This document shows positions 62,292 to 64,000 of a stretch of DNA of 64,000 nucleotides, one piece after another. The position numbers and the translations under genes are program-made. Source of the stretch: DATARH01 sp963789255 (GTDB lineage: Bacteria; Pseudomonadota; Alphaproteobacteria; ATCC43930; CGMCC-115725); NCBI GenBank assembly GCA_963789255.1, contig CAWBJW010000001.1, forward strand, positions 620,001-684,000, read 5' to 3'. Within the stretch, counting starts at the first letter, position 1. The number at the start of each line of letters is the position of its first letter. Under the pieces are notes generated by a model. That model had not been told where the DNA came from, did no database searches, and saw only the letters and a list, made by a program, of their open reading frames with translations.

Positions 62292-63740
62292 ATGCCGCAG
62301 CCGAAGGGGTGCCACAGACGCGGTCGGCCGCTGTGCGGGGCGATCGGCGCCATCGTTGGCGTCGTCGCGGGACTGCTGCTTGCCGGCGCCCCGGCTTCGG
62401 CACAAACACTGACCGAGGCCTTCGCCTACGCCTACACCAACAATCCGCAGCTGCTCGCGCAGCGCGCCGCGCTGCGCGCCACCGACGAAAACGTCCCGCA
62501 GGCATTGGCCAATTGGCGGCCGACGGTGAATTTCACCGGCTCGGCCGGACGCGAGCGCGCCGGGGAGGCGCTCGGCACAGCGATTCCGTGCGGACCTTCC
62601 GGTATTCTCACCAGCGGCACGTGTATTTCGAATTTCGTCACCAAATCGGTCAACCTCAAGCTCACCCAGCCGATTTATCGCGGCGGCCGCACCGAGGCGC
62701 AGACCCGGCAGGCGATCAACACGGTGCAGGCTGCCCGCGCGCAGACCCTCGCGGTTGAAACCTCGGTGTTCCAGGCAGTCGCCCAGGCTTATCTCGACGT
62801 CGTGCGCGACCAGACGCTGGTCGAGGTCAATCGCAACAACGAGGCGGTCTTGCGCAAGCAGCTCGAGGCGACGCGGGACAGGTTTCGCGTCGGCGAGGTG
62901 ACCCGGACCGACGTGGCGCAGGCTGAATCGTCGCTGGCGCAGGCCACCGCGACGCGGATCTCCTCGGAGGGAACGCTCGAGGTCAGCCGGGCCGAGTATA
63001 CCCGCGCCGTCGGCCATCCGCCCGGCCGGCTGGTGATGCCGCGCGAGCGGCCGGTCTTGCCGGCGACCCGCGATGAAGCGCTGAGCCTTTCCGCCAAGGC
63101 AAATCCGAACGTCATCGCGGCCTCGTTTACCGAGCTGGCTGCGCGCGACAATGTCGACTTCATCCGTGGACAGCTGTTGCCGCAGGTCTCGATCGTCGGC
63201 GATCTGAATCGCAGCATCGCTCCGTCAGTGACCCTGCAAGGCGCGCGCGAGGACACCGCTTCGGTAATGGCCACGCTGACGATGCCGCTTTACGAGGGTG
63301 GCGCGGTTTATTCGGAGACCAGGCAAGCGGAGCAGACCGTCGGTCAGCGGCGCAGCCAGGTCGATGACGCGCGCCGCTCAGCGGTGCAGACCGCGACCCA
63401 GAACTGGGAGACGCTGCAGGCGGCGCGCGCCGCGATCGCCTCGTTCGGCGCCGCGGTGCGGGCGGCGCAAATCGCGCTCGAAGGCACCCAGCAGGAGGCG
63501 CTCGTCGGCTCGCGCACCGTGCTCGACGTGCTGATCGCCGAGCAGCAGCTGTTCACCACCCAGTCTCAGCTGGTTACCGCCCAGCACGATGCGGCGCTCG
63601 CCGAATTCAACCTGGCGGCGGCGACCGGCCGGCTGATCGCACCGGATCTGAAGCTCCCGGTGCGGCTCTATGACATGGAACGCCACTACAAGGCGGTAAA
63701 GGACAAGCTGATCGGCTTCGGCGGCGGGCTCAAGGAATAG
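62292..63740 (+). CDS. tolC: TolC family outer membrane efflux protein
   Basis: TolC forms the outer-membrane exit duct for type I secretion and tripartite efflux. The 482-residue precursor has a signal peptide ending APASA, followed by QTLTEAFAYAYTNNPQLLAQ and two OEP repeats, for example TKSVNLKLTQPIYRGGRTEA and TVLDVLIAEQQLFTTQSQLV. An upstream in-frame ATG overlaps pcm and is not used. popZ follows 62 bases later. Confidence 0.94.
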   Translation: MPQPKGCHRRGRPLCGAIGAIVGVVAGLLLAGAPASAQTLTEAFAYAYTNNPQLLAQRAALRATDENVPQALANWRPTVNFTGSAGRERAGEALGTAIPCGPSGILTSGTCISNFVTKSVNLKLTQPIYRGGRTEAQTRQAINTVQAARAQTLAVETSVFQAVAQAYLDVVRDQTLVEVNRNNEAVLRKQLEATRDRFRVGEVTRTDVAQAESSLAQATATRISSEGTLEVSRAEYTRAVGHPPGRLVMPRERPVLPATRDEALSLSAKANPNVIAASFTELAARDNVDFIRGQLLPQVSIVGDLNRSIAPSVTLQGAREDTASVMATLTMPLYEGGAVYSETRQAEQTVGQRRSQVDDARRSAVQTATQNWETLQAARAAIASFGAAVRAAQIALEGTQQEALVGSRTVLDVLIAEQQLFTTQSQLVTAQHDAALAEFNLAAATGRLIAPDLKLPVRLYDMERHYKAVKDKLIGFGGGLKE

Positions 63741-63802
63741 ACGCTGCCGTTCTTCTGGCAAATCGCGGCAGACTTGCGTAGTTTAGCCGCGATCATTGCT
63801 GC

Positions 63803-64000
63803 ATGACGGTCGCCCCAATGTCGGATGCGAAATCCCCGCCGGACCTGTCGATGGACGAGATCCTCGCCACCATCCGGCGCATAATCTCCGAAGATGAGCA
63901 GGCCGCTCCCACAGCCGGCAGCGGCGCGGCCACCGGCGCCGGTGTCGAGAGCGCCGCCGCCGACGGGGGCAAGGACGGCGGCGGCGACAGCGATGACGTG
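63803..64000 (+). CDS. popZ: PopZ family (DUF2497) polar organising protein, partial
   Basis: Only the N-terminal 66 residues are in the window. They contain the family core LSMDEILATIRRIISEDEQ, followed by an Ala/Gly/Asp-rich low-complexity linker. PopZ forms a polar matrix that anchors the chromosome origin region in alphaproteobacteria. The ATG at 63803 is used; ATG 63818 is an alternative. The rest of the gene lies beyond the right edge. Confidence 0.9.
   Translation, partial: MTVAPMSDAKSPPDLSMDEILATIRRIISEDEQAAPTAGSGAATGAGVESAAADGGKDGGGDSDDV

Overview
The window looks like chromosomal DNA from a high-GC alphaproteobacterium. Supporting points are strong G/C third-position bias, the pcm-like/tolC/popZ block at the right end, the argB-engB-yidC-yidD-rnpA-rpmH block, the clpS/clpA and tsaD/gpsA pairs, aroK/aroB, and dapA/smpB. 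Species and order cannot be fixed from the sequence alone; a Rhodospirillales- or Rhizobiales-like lineage is an inference. No rRNA, tRNA, CRISPR array, prophage or insertion sequence was found.

Layout. 0-3.2 kb: cobalamin genes cbiD and cobK, with a translationally overlapping ankyrin-repeat gene. 3.5-14.3 kb: luciferase-like oxidoreductase, rpmB, comEC, a GarR-type reductase, two glutathione-transferase-like genes, a crotonase, cysS, trmJ, a SHOCT-like membrane protein and a TPR protein. 14.5-17.5 kb: an epimerase, a ketopantoate-reductase-like gene and a DUF2076 protein. 17.5-27.3 kb: housekeeping genes accA, xerD, aroK, aroB, bolA-like, a HAD phosphatase, argB, engB, yidC, yidD, rnpA and rpmH. 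27.4-33.3 kb: a diiron protein overlapping hpnL, then a copper cluster (DUF2946-like, an exported protein, copC, copD) and a NixA-type transporter. 33.3-38.8 kb: clpA, clpS, gpsA, tsaD and a lipoprotein. 38.8-50.1 kb: an accessory catabolic region with a CoA-transferase, a sugar-type ABC importer, acyl-CoA dehydrogenase, serine hydrolase, MmgE/PrpD, crotonase and amidohydrolase. Its spacers carry several palindromic repeats. 50.2-54.2 kb: a histidine kinase next to a membrane phosphorelay homologue that lacks the usual phospho-acceptor histidines. 54.2-64 kb: a deoxyinosine-type glycosylase, an aspartoacylase-like gene, soluble lytic transglycosylase, dapA, smpB, family 5 UDG, a NYN protein, folK, a Pcm-like methyltransferase, tolC and the start of popZ.

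The most striking global feature is frame disruption. Ten otherwise recognisable genes contain 16 apparent frameshifts, and every one corresponds to one extra base (+1), usually a doubled base, with no other damage. This uniform direction and the clustering argue for insertion errors in the sequence rather than gene decay. I therefore describe these genes as probably intact in the organism but broken in this record.

The copper genes probably act together in periplasmic copper handling. The ABC importer genes form one operon. The ribosome, membrane-insertion and tRNA-processing genes (rpmH-rnpA-yidD-yidC) form the usual export and RNA-maturation block.
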